NCBI RefSeq assembly: GCF_000147815.2
Contig: NC_015957.1
Coordinates: 7,874,001-7,938,000 of the forward strand
DNA length: 64,000 nucleotides
Source of the DNA: Streptomyces violaceusniger Tu 4113
GTDB taxonomy: Bacteria; Actinomycetota; Actinomycetes; Streptomycetales; Streptomycetaceae
Direction of reading: 5' to 3'
Positions 54,408 to 62,083 of this stretch are shown piece after piece. The notes under the pieces are model-generated. The model saw nothing but the letters and a program-made list of their open reading frames with translations. It was not told where the DNA came from and made no database searches. Every line of letters starts with the position of its first letter. Within the stretch, counting starts at the first letter, position 1. Position numbers and translations under genes: made by a program.

Positions 54408-56189
54408 ATGGTCCAGCACATCGACGACTACGCCCTCATCGGCGACCACCAGACGGCGGCCCTGATCAGCCGCCATGGCTCGATCGACTGGCTGTGCCTG
54501 CCCCGCTTCGACTCAGCGGCCTGCTTCGCCGCGCTCCTCGGCGGCCGTGACAACGGCCACTGGCGGCTCGCCCCCAAGGGCGCGGGCGCCTGCACCCGCC
54601 GCGGCTACCTCGACGACTCCCTCGTCCTGGAGTCGGTCTGGGAGACGGAGACCGGCACGGTCAAGGTCATCGACTTCATGCCGCAGCGCGATCGCGCCCC
54701 CGACGTCGTCCGCATCGTCGAGGGCGTCTCCGGCAGCGTCGAGATGCTCGGTGTCCTCCGGCTGCGCTTCGACTACGGCCGGATCGTCCCCTGGATGCGC
54801 CGCACCGACGGCCACCGGATCGCGATCGCCGGACCGGACTCCGTATGGCTGCGCTCGGAGCCCGAGGTCCACACCTACGGCAAGGACTTCAGCACCCGCT
54901 CCGAGTTCACCGTCTCGACCGGGGACCGGGTGGCCTTCGTGCTCACCTGGCACCCCTCCCATGAGCCCCGTCCCCGGCTCGTCGACCCGTACGACTCCCT
55001 CCGCTCCAGCCTCGCGGACTGGCGCGGCTGGGCCGCCCGCTGCCGCTACGAGGGCCCGTACCGGGACGCCGTCATCCGCTCCCTGATCACCCTCAAGGCG
55101 CTCACCTACGCCCCGAGCGGCGGCATCGTCGCGGCCCCCACCACCTCGCTGCCCGAACGGCTCGGCGGGGTCCGCAACTGGGACTACCGCTACTGCTGGC
55201 TGCGCGACTCCACCCTCACCCTGAACGCCCTGCTCCGCGCGGGCTACCACGAGGAGGCCGCCGCCTGGCGCGACTGGCTGCTGCGCGCGATCGCCGGTGA
55301 CCCGGCCGAGCTGCAGATCATGTACGGCCTCGGGGGCGAGCGCCGGCTCCCTGAGCATGAGCTGCCCTGGCTGGAGGGGTACGAGCACTCCGCCCCGGTC
55401 CGGGTCGGCAACGGCGCGGTCGACCAGCGCCAGCTCGACGTCTACGGCGAGGTGCTCGACACCCTCCACCTCGCCCGCGCCTCCGGACTGCCCGCCGAAC
55501 CGCACGCCTGGAACATCCAGACCGCGCTCATGGACTTCCTGGAGTCCGCCTGGCGCGACCCCGACGAGGGGCTGTGGGAGGTCCGCGGACCCCGCCGCCA
55601 CTTCGTCCACTCCAAGGTCATGGCCTGGGTGGCCGCCGACCGCGCCGTCCGCGCCATGGCGGCCGCCCCCGAGCTGAGCGGCGACGCGAACCGCTGGCGC
55701 GCCATGCGCGACGCCGTCCACCGCGAGGTCTGCGAAAAGGGCTACGACCCCGAGCGGTCCACCTTCACCCAGTCCTACGGCTCCCCCGAGCTGGACGCCG
55801 CGACCCTGCTCATCCCCCGCGTCGGCTTCCTCCCCGCCACCGACCCCCGCGTCATCGGCACCATCGACGCCGTCCGCCGCGAGCTCAGCGAGGACGGCCT
55901 GATCCGCCGCTACACCGCCGCCGACGGTATGGACGGCCTCCCCGGCTCCGAGGGCGCCTTCCTCGCCTGCTCCTTCTGGCTCGCCGACGCCCACCACCTG
56001 GCCGGCCGCCGCAAGGACGCCCGCGCGCTCTTCGAACGCCTCCTCGCGCTCCGCAACGACGTCGGGCTGCTCGCCGAGGAGTACGATCCGGCGACCGGCC
56101 GACAGCTCGGCAACTTCCCCCAGGCGTTCAGCCACATCGGCCTCGTGGGGACCGCCCTCACCCTCGCGGAGCGGCCCAGGGCAGACTGA
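54408..56189 (+). CDS. Glycoside hydrolase family 15 protein
   Basis: A 593-residue cytosolic (alpha/alpha)6-barrel hydrolase of the glucoamylase/trehalase family. The N-terminal beta domain begins IDDYALIGDHQTAALISRHG and SIDWLCLPRFDSAACFAALL. The barrel includes TTSLPERLGGVRNWDYRYCW with LRDST, and VDQRQLDVYGEVLDTLHLA; acids in the GSEGAFLACSFWLADA and EEYDPATGRQLGNFPQAF blocks supply catalytic residues. Actinobacterial members include the GH15 trehalase of mycobacteria; glucoamylase is the alternative. TAGGAT near 54374 may be its -10. Confidence 0.93.
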   Translation: MVQHIDDYALIGDHQTAALISRHGSIDWLCLPRFDSAACFAALLGGRDNGHWRLAPKGAGACTRRGYLDDSLVLESVWETETGTVKVIDFMPQRDRAPDVVRIVEGVSGSVEMLGVLRLRFDYGRIVPWMRRTDGHRIAIAGPDSVWLRSEPEVHTYGKDFSTRSEFTVSTGDRVAFVLTWHPSHEPRPRLVDPYDSLRSSLADWRGWAARCRYEGPYRDAVIRSLITLKALTYAPSGGIVAAPTTSLPERLGGVRNWDYRYCWLRDSTLTLNALLRAGYHEEAAAWRDWLLRAIAGDPAELQIMYGLGGERRLPEHELPWLEGYEHSAPVRVGNGAVDQRQLDVYGEVLDTLHLARASGLPAEPHAWNIQTALMDFLESAWRDPDEGLWEVRGPRRHFVHSKVMAWVAADRAVRAMAAAPELSGDANRWRAMRDAVHREVCEKGYDPERSTFTQSYGSPELDAATLLIPRVGFLPATDPRVIGTIDAVRRELSEDGLIRRYTAADGMDGLPGSEGAFLACSFWLADAHHLAGRRKDARALFERLLALRNDVGLLAEEYDPATGRQLGNFPQAFSHIGLVGTALTLAERPRAD

Positions 56190-56193
56190 CTCC

Positions 56194-56949
56194 ATGGATC
56201 TTGGACTCAAAGACCGGGTGTACATCGTCACCGGAGCCACCCGCGGGCTGGGCCTCGCCGCCGCCCGTGAGCTGATCGCCGACGGTGCGAAGGCCGTCAT
56301 CACCGGCCGCGACGCCGATACGGCTGCCGCCGTCGCCGCCGACCTCGGCCCGAACGCCCTCGGCGTCGCCGCCGACAACGCCGACCCCGAGACCGCGGCC
56401 CGGCTCATCGCCACCGCCCGCGAGCGCTTCGGCGGCTTCGACGGCGTCCTCATCAGCGTCGGCGGCCCGCCGGCCGGGCTGACGGCCGACATCACCGACG
56501 CCCAGTGGCAGGCCGCCTTCGACTCCGTCTTCCTCGGCGCCGTCCGCTTCGCCCGTACGGCCGCCGAACAGCTCCCCTCCGGCGGCGTCATCGGCTTCGT
56601 CCTCTCCGGCTCCGTCCGCGAGCCGATCCCCGGCCTCACCGTCTCCAACGGCCTGCGGCCCGGCCTCGCCGGTTTCGCCAAGTCCCTCTCCCTCGAGGTC
56701 GGCCCCCGCGGCATCCGCGTCGTGGGCCTCCTCCCGGCCCGCATCGACACCGACCGCGTCCGCGAACTCGACGCCCTCTCCGGCGACGCGGAGGCGTCAC
56801 GGGAGCGGAACGCGGCGGCGATTCCGCTGCGGCGGTATGGGACGCCCGAAGAATTCGGCAAGGCCGCCGCGTTTCTGCTCTCGCCTGCGGCGTCGTACCT
56901 CACCGGGCTGATGCTGCCGGTGGATGGCGGAGCCCTGCACAACTTCTGA
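56194..56949 (+). CDS. SDR-family oxidoreductase lacking the YxxxK motif
   Basis: A 251-residue Rossmann-fold protein. NAD(P) binding is clear ([20 protein letters not shown]) as is [12 protein letters not shown], which replaces the usual NNAG. Where catalytic Tyr-x3-Lys should follow the serine, the sequence reads [20 protein letters not shown], so Tyr and Lys are Ser/Asn and Arg. A known SDR subgroup has this SN-x-x-R variant. C-terminal [19 protein letters not shown] is standard. The gene starts four bases after the GH15 stop. The start has no clear ribosome site beyond GGCAGACTGACTCC. Confidence 0.9.
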   Translation: MDLGLKDRVYIVTGATRGLGLAAARELIADGAKAVITGRDADTAAAVAADLGPNALGVAADNADPETAARLIATARERFGGFDGVLISVGGPPAGLTADITDAQWQAAFDSVFLGAVRFARTAAEQLPSGGVIGFVLSGSVREPIPGLTVSNGLRPGLAGFAKSLSLEVGPRGIRVVGLLPARIDTDRVRELDALSGDAEASRERNAAAIPLRRYGTPEEFGKAAAFLLSPAASYLTGLMLPVDGGALHNF

Positions 56950-57194
56950 GGGGCTTGGGGGTGGCCCGGGTGGGCCTGTCCGGCGGCATTCCGCGCAACA
57001 CCAATGTGCGGCTCCCCCGCGCGGGGTGGGGCTCCGCCCAAGACCTGGACCCGGCCAGCCGCCGAGTGCGGACCGTGGGCGCCTCCGGCGGAAGGTCCCC
57101 CACCCCGCCCCTTCCCGAAGGACGGGGCTCCGCCCCCTCACCCCGCCGGGGCTCCGCCCCGGACCCCGCTCCTCAAACGCCGGAGGGGCTGAAT
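56950..57194. repeat. Palindrome-rich Streptomyces intergenic repeat
   Basis: After the SDR stop the DNA contains repeated GGGGCTCCGCCCC palindromes and the block CTCCTCAAACGCCGGAGGGG, a sequence type I know to recur between genes in many Streptomyces genomes. It probably acts as terminator or is a non-coding repeat element. Open frames through it have no coding features. Confidence 0.6.
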
Positions 57195-57860
57195 TCACGG
57201 CCCCCGGCCGAACGCGGGACAGACAGGCGGCGCCCGTGCCCCCGGGACGAGGCGGGAGGGGGCGGGTCCCTCCCACCCCCAGGCTGAACGCGAGACAGGC
57301 AGACGCCCCATGCCACCAGGGCGCAGACGCCGACAAGACGCGAAGGGGGGCGGAGCCGCCCCCACCCCCGGGCCGAACGCCAAACGGACAGACGCCCCAT
57401 GCCACCAGGACGCGGACGCCGACAAGACGCGAAGGGGGCGGGGCCGGCTCCCACCCCCACCAGCGGCCCCGGGCCGAACGCGGGACGGACAGGCGCCCGG
57501 TGCCACCGGCGGGCAGCCGCGAGACGGCGGGCGGGGCCGGGGTCACACCCACCCCCACCCAGCACCCGACCCCTGGACTGGACGCCGGGCCGACACGCGC
57601 CCCGTGCCACCAGGACGCGGACGCCGACGAGACGCGAGGGGGCGGGGTCGCCCCCACCCCCGCCAGCGGCCCCGGGCCGAACGCGGGACGGACAGGCGCC
57701 CGGTGCCACCGGCGGGCAGCCGCGAGACGGCGGGCGGGGCCGGGGTCGCACCCACCCCCACCCAGCACCCGGCCCCTGGACTGGACGCCGGGCCGACAGG
57801 CGGCCTGTGCCACCGGGACGCGGACGCCGACGAGACGCGAGGGGGCGGGGTCGCAGGAGT
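57195..57860. repeat. Tandem repeat array including a 203-bp duplication
   Basis: Imperfect units of about 90-100 bp, each starting like CCGAACGCGGGACGGACAGG, fill this stretch. The right part is a duplication: 57461-57651 and 57664-57854 align at a constant 203-bp offset with only about six mismatches by eye. Both strands are open for long distances, a by-product of GC content. I see no gene here. Confidence 0.8.
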
Positions 57861-58032
57861 GGGGTCCTGGACGCTTACGTGTATTTGTGGCGCCGATCTC
57901 CGGCCCACTCAACGCCCCCGGCCAATGGCGCCGTAAATATACGGTCCAGGGCCCCGCCCCGGAGGCCCCGCACCCGGCACCCCACCCCCGGACCCACCGC
58001 GCACCCCAGCAACAACCACCGCACCCGCAGAC
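57861..58032. other. Spacer with AT-rich imperfect inverted repeat
   Basis: GTGTATTTGTGGCGCC (57879-57894) and GGCGCCGTAAATATAC (57927-57942) pair at 13 of 16 positions, about 90 bases downstream of the AmaP stop. It may end the Asp23 operon transcript. The AT-rich arms stand out against the GC-rich surroundings. Confidence 0.45.
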
Positions 58033-58587
58033 CTACCGCGCCCGCTCCGCCCCGTGCCGGGCCACCCTCAGGCGCACCTCCGCCGGGAGTTGGTCCAGGC
58101 CCGCCGAGCTCCGTGCGCGCTCCAGGGCCTCCGCCCGGAGCGCGTCCAGTGTCAGCGTCGGTTCCGCGCGCGGCTCCAGCACCAGACCCATCCGCGCCTC
58201 CGGCGTGGTCCGTCGGCCTCGTAGCAGGACGTGGGCCCGCTCCACGCCGTCCAGCGACTCCGCGTCCGCCAGGAGCGCCGCCTCCAGGGCCCGCCCCCTC
58301 AGCAGGGCGCCCTCGCCGTCGCCCGTCTCCACCAGCACCTCCTGCAACCGGCGCCGCCGCAGTTGGGCCAGGAACCAGCACAGCGCGAGCACGAACAGCA
58401 CCGCCAGTGCCGCGATGACGGCCGGCCACCACCATCCGGCGTCCCGCCACCGCGTCCGGTCCGCCCGGCTCAGCAGCACATCACCCCGCCCGTCGAACGG
58501 CGGCCACCCGGCCAGTACCACCGCGCCCACCCCGGCCAGCACCAGACCCACGACCCCCAGCAGCACCCGGTTGACGACCCTCAGCAT
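58033..58587 (-). CDS. amaP: AmaP-type alkaline-shock membrane anchor protein
   Basis: A 184-residue protein that anchors Asp23 to the membrane in other Gram-positives. Two helices are visible ([20 protein letters not shown] and [20 protein letters not shown]) with a periplasmic loop between them, and a cytosolic domain of about 100 residues ([60 protein letters not shown]). AAGGGG precedes the ATG. Last gene of the Asp23 operon, seven bases after the DUF6286-type stop. Its frame continues upstream without stop into the frameshifted neighbour, which I regard as chance. Confidence 0.88.
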   Translation of the reverse strand: MLRVVNRVLLGVVGLVLAGVGAVVLAGWPPFDGRGDVLLSRADRTRWRDAGWWWPAVIAALAVLFVLALCWFLAQLRRRRLQEVLVETGDGEGALLRGRALEAALLADAESLDGVERAHVLLRGRRTTPEARMGLVLEPRAEPTLTLDALRAEALERARSSAGLDQLPAEVRLRVARHGAERAR

Positions 58588-58594
58588 GGCGCGC

Positions 58595-59319
58595 TCACCC
58601 CTTCGACTTGGCCGAGCGCCGGACACGGACGGACAGGGCGGGGCGCCGGGCCAGGCCCAGTTGCCGGATGCCCTCGTGGAGGGCGGCGTCCAGATCCGCC
58701 CGTACCTCGTCGAGGTCACGGAAGTGGGCCAGCGCGCGGGCCCTGACCCGCCGACGGCCGACGTCCACGCGGGCGGACCGCACACCGGGCACTTCCATCG
58801 CCCGGTCCCGCAGCACCAGACCCGCCGAGGTCCGGTCGATCCCCGCCCGTACGGCGCCCCCGCCCCCGCCCCCTGCCCCCTGTCCCCGGCGCCCGCCTCC
58901 ACACCCTTCCCCGGCCCCGGCCCCGCCTCCGCCTCGATCCCCGTCTCCGGCGGACGCATCGGGAGCAGCCCACGCAGCCCCGGCGCCAGCGCGAGGACCA
59001 CCATCCACACTCCCAGCGCGGCCAACAGCGCCGCCACGCCCATGATCCACGCGTCGTCCAGCGGTCGTGAGGCGAGTTCATCGGCGAGCCATTCCCGCCA
59101 CCGCATGGCGGGCCGACCCGAGCGCACGGCCGCCACGTCGTACAGCAGCAGCCCGCTGATGGCGGCGATGACCAGGGCGACGATCCCGGCCGGTACCCGC
59201 CGCACGGACCAGAAGCGCCTCGTACGCACGGGCGGATCGCCGTCCCGGGCACCCGTGCCCGCCCTCCCGCCGTACGCCGACGCCGAGGTGGACTGACGCA
59301 TCTTCTGGTCCGCGTTCAT
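58595..59319 (-). pseudogene. DUF6286-type Asp23-family membrane protein, frameshifted
   Basis: The N-terminal part reads well in one frame (RRVPAGIVALVIAAISGLLL and WIMGVAALLAALGVWMVVLA helices, then LRGLLPMR), and the C-terminal Asp23-like part reads in another (VRAGIDRTSAGLVLRDRAME, VPGVRSARVDVGRR, ALAHFRDLDEVRADLDAAL). The switch falls in four C5 tracts at 58857-58880. The gene is 725 nt; one extra base would give 726 nt and an intact 241-residue protein. ATG 59319 overlaps the previous stop as ATGA and the end fits AmaP. It is either a real mutation, a phase-variable tract or a sequencing error. Confidence 0.8.
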
Positions 59320-59771
59320 CGCACCCTGTCCCTCCCCCGACGCACCCTCCGCTCCGGGTGCTCCCACTGCGGCACATGCAGTCGTTCGACCGTCACCACG
59401 ACCTCGGACACCTCCATGCCCGTCAACTCGCCTACCCGTTCGATCACCTGACGACGCACCGCACCGCAGTGCGCGCCGATGTCCGAGGGATAGCCCAGCT
59501 CGACGGCGACCCGGACGCGCGCGACGTCCCCGCGCACCACGGCAACCGCGTGCGGCCGCGCGGCGGCGGCATCGGTAAGGCCGACGTCCGCGGTATCCAC
59601 GACGTCCGCCACATCCGCCACATCCGCCACATCAGCAGCGGCCGCCGCGTCCATGACATCCGCGGCGCCAGCCGCGTCCGCCCGCAACGCCTCTCGCGCC
59701 GCCTGCGAGGCGATCTTCGCGACGACCCGGTCCGCGATCCGCGTCGCGCCCCGCTCACTCGGCTCGACCAC
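59316..59771 (-). CDS. Asp23/Gls24 family envelope stress protein (second copy)
   Basis: A 151-residue Asp23-domain protein. The start motif RGATRIADRVVAKIASQAAR matches the family, followed by a variable Ala/Asp/Val insertion (repeats of ADV from a 9-bp DNA repeat) and the second half of the domain: VRVAVELGYPSDIGAHCGAV, VRRQVIERVGELTGMEVSEV, VVVTVERLHVP. It overlaps the downstream gene by four bases. Asp23 proteins polymerise under the membrane of Staphylococcus in a complex with AmaP; the same layout here argues for a similar sub-membrane role. Confidence 0.88.
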   Translation of the reverse strand: MVEPSERGATRIADRVVAKIASQAAREALRADAAGAADVMDAAAAADVADVADVADVVDTADVGLTDAAAARPHAVAVVRGDVARVRVAVELGYPSDIGAHCGAVRRQVIERVGELTGMEVSEVVVTVERLHVPQWEHPERRVRRGRDRVR

Positions 59772-59852
59772 GGCGCGTCCTTACTGTCTCCATGGCCTCA
59801 ACTGCCGCCACGGTCCCTGCCGTCGTCATCGCGCCTGTCGTCGTCAGAGTGT

Positions 59853-60047
59853 TCACCGTGGCCGTCCGTCATCACGGCCACGGGAACGGAAGAATTCACC
59901 CGGTTCCAGATCACCGTCCAGGAACCGGCCGACGATAAACCCGACGGCGCCCAACGCCGCCACCAGCAGAAAGGCCCCGAAACCACCGAAGTAACCGGCG
60001 AAAGCCAGCGCCATCCCCGCGATCATCCCGACCACGGCCATGCTCAT
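59853..60047 (-). CDS. Small DUF2273-like membrane protein of the Asp23 operon
   Basis: A 64-residue protein with two closely packed hydrophobic segments rich in Gly (VVGMIAGMALAFAGYFGGFG and AFLLVAALGAVGFIVGRFLD) and a short charged tail ending DGDLEPGEFFRSRG. The VGFIVGRFLDG motif with flanking acids is the mark of the small proteins that accompany Asp23 and AmaP. GGGAG seven bases before the ATG supports the start. Middle gene of the operon. The 81 bases after it hold nothing visible. Confidence 0.85.
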   Translation of the reverse strand: MSMAVVGMIAGMALAFAGYFGGFGAFLLVAALGAVGFIVGRFLDGDLEPGEFFRSRGRDDGRPR

Positions 60048-60087
60048 CGTGTGCTCCCCTGCTGGAGCCAACCGGAACCCTGCCGAC

Positions 60088-60606
60088 CTACTGGAGCCGC
60101 GGCTCCGGCGATTCCTCTTCCTCGTCCGGCAACTTCACATCGCTGACCGCGATATTGACCTCGACCACTTCGAGGCCGGTCATCCGCTCGACCGCCGCGA
60201 TCACGTTCTCCCGCACGGCCCGTGCGACATCGGCGATGGAGACGCCGTAGTCCACCACGATCTCCAGGTCGAGGGCCGTCTGTACCTCTCCCACCTCCGC
60301 CTTCACCCCACGGGCGACCGACCGGGTGCCGGGCACCCGGTCCCGTACGACTCCGAAGGTTCGCGCGAGACCGCCTCCCATGGCATGAACGCCGACCACA
60401 TCGCGGGCCGCCATACCCGCGATCTTCTCGACGACGCCGTCGGCGATGGTGGTGCGCCCCCGCGAGCCGGGGTCGCCTCCGCCGCGCCGTGGCCGGTCGG
60501 TGGCGGCCGGGGCGGTGCCGCCCCTGGCGCCCAGGGTCCTGGGGGTGCCTGCGGCGGGCTCTGTGGCGGGGTTCTCGGGTCGGTTCCGTGGTGCGGTCTC
60601 GGACAT
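60088..60606 (-). CDS. Asp23/Gls24 family envelope stress protein (first copy)
   Basis: A 172-residue Asp23 protein. A disordered, Pro/Arg-rich N-terminus of about 50 residues precedes the domain: GRTTIADGVVEKIAGMAARD, VVGVHAMGGGLARTFGVVRD, VKAEVGEVQTALDLEIVVDY, GVSIADVARAVRENVIAAVE and MTGLEVVEVNIAVSDVKLPD, all textbook Asp23. The acidic end is DEEEESPEPRLQ. First gene of the operon that runs through the DUF2273-like, second Asp23, DUF6286-type and AmaP genes. GGAAGGG lies about ten bases before the ATG. Confidence 0.95.
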   Translation of the reverse strand: MSETAPRNRPENPATEPAAGTPRTLGARGGTAPAATDRPRRGGGDPGSRGRTTIADGVVEKIAGMAARDVVGVHAMGGGLARTFGVVRDRVPGTRSVARGVKAEVGEVQTALDLEIVVDYGVSIADVARAVRENVIAAVERMTGLEVVEVNIAVSDVKLPDEEEESPEPRLQ

Positions 60607-60796
60607 CACCGATCGTCCCTTCCGAGGCGGAGAGCGGTCGAAGAGGTTTCCGCTCGCTCTACTGTCAACCTTAAAGGGGCCTTCCCCGAACCGCTTCGGA
60701 GATGCGGCACTCGCGCGATCGATACGGCAGGCTGTGAGCACACGGCAGGCTGAGACCAGTAGGGCTCGGTCCCGTCCGGCGCCAAGGGGTGACACG

Positions 60797-61534
60797 GTGG
60801 TCACAGACCGGCTCGCGCAGACCGTAAGGGAGCAGCTTCGGCTGGGACGGCTGCTGCCCCTGGGCGGGCGGGAGGACGGCTCCTGGATCACCGAACACGC
60901 GGCGGGCGAGGTGCTCCGGCGGGCCGCCGACCAGATCCCCGACGCGCACCTGGGAGCGCTTCGGATCGCGCCCGCCGACCCCGACACCACCGCGACGCCC
61001 GCGGTACCGCCCCCGCCGAGCGCGCTGCCGCCGGGAACGCTGCGCATCGCGGCGGAGTGCGGGGCGACGCTGGAGGAACCGCTTCCGGTGACGGCGGACC
61101 GATTGCGCGACGTACTCCTCGACGCGGCGACGGACCGGCTGGGCCTTCTGGTGGAGGCGGTGGACGTACGGGTGACGGACGTGCTGGCCGAACTCCCGGC
61201 CCCGCCCCCGGCGGCCCCTCGACCCCACCGACCCCAACCACCACCACGGCCGACGCCGGTCGAACGCCCCGACCCGGATCCCGCCGCCGCGGCCGCCGCC
61301 CACGCCGCCGCATCCGTCCCCGGCGTCGCCCGGCTCGCGTCGGTGCTGGGATCGCCCCGGCCCGTGCGGATCGAGGGCGCGCATATCCGGATCGAGCTGG
61401 CCGTGGCGGCGGATCACCGCGCCGTGGATGTGGCGCGGGCGGTGCGAACGGCGGTGGCACAGGCCGGCCCGGCCCCGGCCCCCGGAGACCAGCCGCCCAC
61501 GGTGGCCGTCCTGGTCACCGCCGTGGACCCCTGA
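60797..61534 (+). CDS. Asp23-like actinomycete protein (often labelled nucleopolyhedrovirus P10 family)
   Basis: A 245-residue soluble protein divergent from the Asp23 operon. Databases usually give it an unhelpful viral P10 label caused by its Pro-rich linker. Both halves look like degenerate Asp23 domains: the N-terminal (RAADQIPDAHLGALRIA, LRDVLLDAATDRLGLLVEAV, DVRVTDVL) and the C-terminal (ASVPGVARLASVLGSPRPVR, IRIELAVAADHRAVDVARAV, RTAVAQA) share the order GVA-l - beta - vR-aV - beta. A Pro/Arg linker of about 40 residues joins them. AAGGGG eight bases before the GTG sets the start. Confidence 0.82.
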   Translation: MVTDRLAQTVREQLRLGRLLPLGGREDGSWITEHAAGEVLRRAADQIPDAHLGALRIAPADPDTTATPAVPPPPSALPPGTLRIAAECGATLEEPLPVTADRLRDVLLDAATDRLGLLVEAVDVRVTDVLAELPAPPPAAPRPHRPQPPPRPTPVERPDPDPAAAAAAHAAASVPGVARLASVLGSPRPVRIEGAHIRIELAVAADHRAVDVARAVRTAVAQAGPAPAPGDQPPTVAVLVTAVDP

Positions 61535-61591
61535 CCACAGCCGTGGCCGGACCCGGCCGGTCAACCGTGGCCACCGGTCAGCCCGCGCCGA

Positions 61592-62083
61592 TCAACTCTC
61601 GGCGGTGTACTTCCGCAACCCCTCGACCGTGCGCTCCAGCTCCGCGACCCGATCGGCCAGTTGCTCGGTCCGCGCCTCGAGCCGGCAGTTCTTGCGGTGC
61701 ATCTCCAGGAACACATTGACCTTCGTCCGCAGCAACCAGGGGTCGAAGGGTTTGGTGAGGAAGTCCGCGGCGCCGATCGCATAGCCTCGGTAGGCGTAGT
61801 CGGAGTCGGCGTCGGTCCCGGTCAGCAGGATGATCGGGACGTCCTTGGTCTGGTCGAGCCGCTTGATGTTGGCGGCGGTCTCGAAGCCGTCCATACCCGG
61901 CATCAGCACATCGAGCAGAACGACGGCGAAGTCCTGCCGCAGCATCGCCTTCAGCGCCTCCTCGCCGGAGCGGGCGCGGACGAGTTGCTGTTCGAGCGGG
62001 CCGAGGACGGCCTCCAGCGCGATCAGGTTCTCTTCCAAGTCGTCGACGATGAGGATTCCGGCCTTCTCGCATGCGGTCGTCAT
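61592..62083 (-). CDS. Single-domain response regulator with coiled-coil tail
   Basis: A 163-residue receiver protein without DNA-binding output. Acid pocket DD in ILIVDDLEENL, phospho-acceptor Asp in VVLLDVLMPGMDGFETAA near 57, Thr switch in IILLTGTDAD, Lys in FLTKPFDPWLL. The C-terminal 40 residues are a leucine-heptad coiled coil (EARTEQLADRVAELERTVEG) that may dimerise or bind a partner. Stop and start overlap with the kinase gene upstream (TGATG), so it is co-translated and is the likely phosphate acceptor of the hybrid kinase. Confidence 0.92.
   Translation of the reverse strand: MTTACEKAGILIVDDLEENLIALEAVLGPLEQQLVRARSGEEALKAMLRQDFAVVLLDVLMPGMDGFETAANIKRLDQTKDVPIILLTGTDADSDYAYRGYAIGAADFLTKPFDPWLLRTKVNVFLEMHRKNCRLEARTEQLADRVAELERTVEGLRKYTAES

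Noticed and set aside
56797..59296. Very long open frames through the 57 kb repeat region (371 and 790 codons)
   Set aside because: The region is tandem-repetitive and GC-rich, which removes stop codons by chance. No ribosome sites, domains or sensible amino-acid composition.
58033..59367. A single 444-residue protein fusing the DUF6286-type N-terminus to AmaP
   Set aside because: The fused frame loses the conserved C-terminal half of the first protein, and AmaP has its own ribosome site and start. A frameshift in the first gene explains everything.
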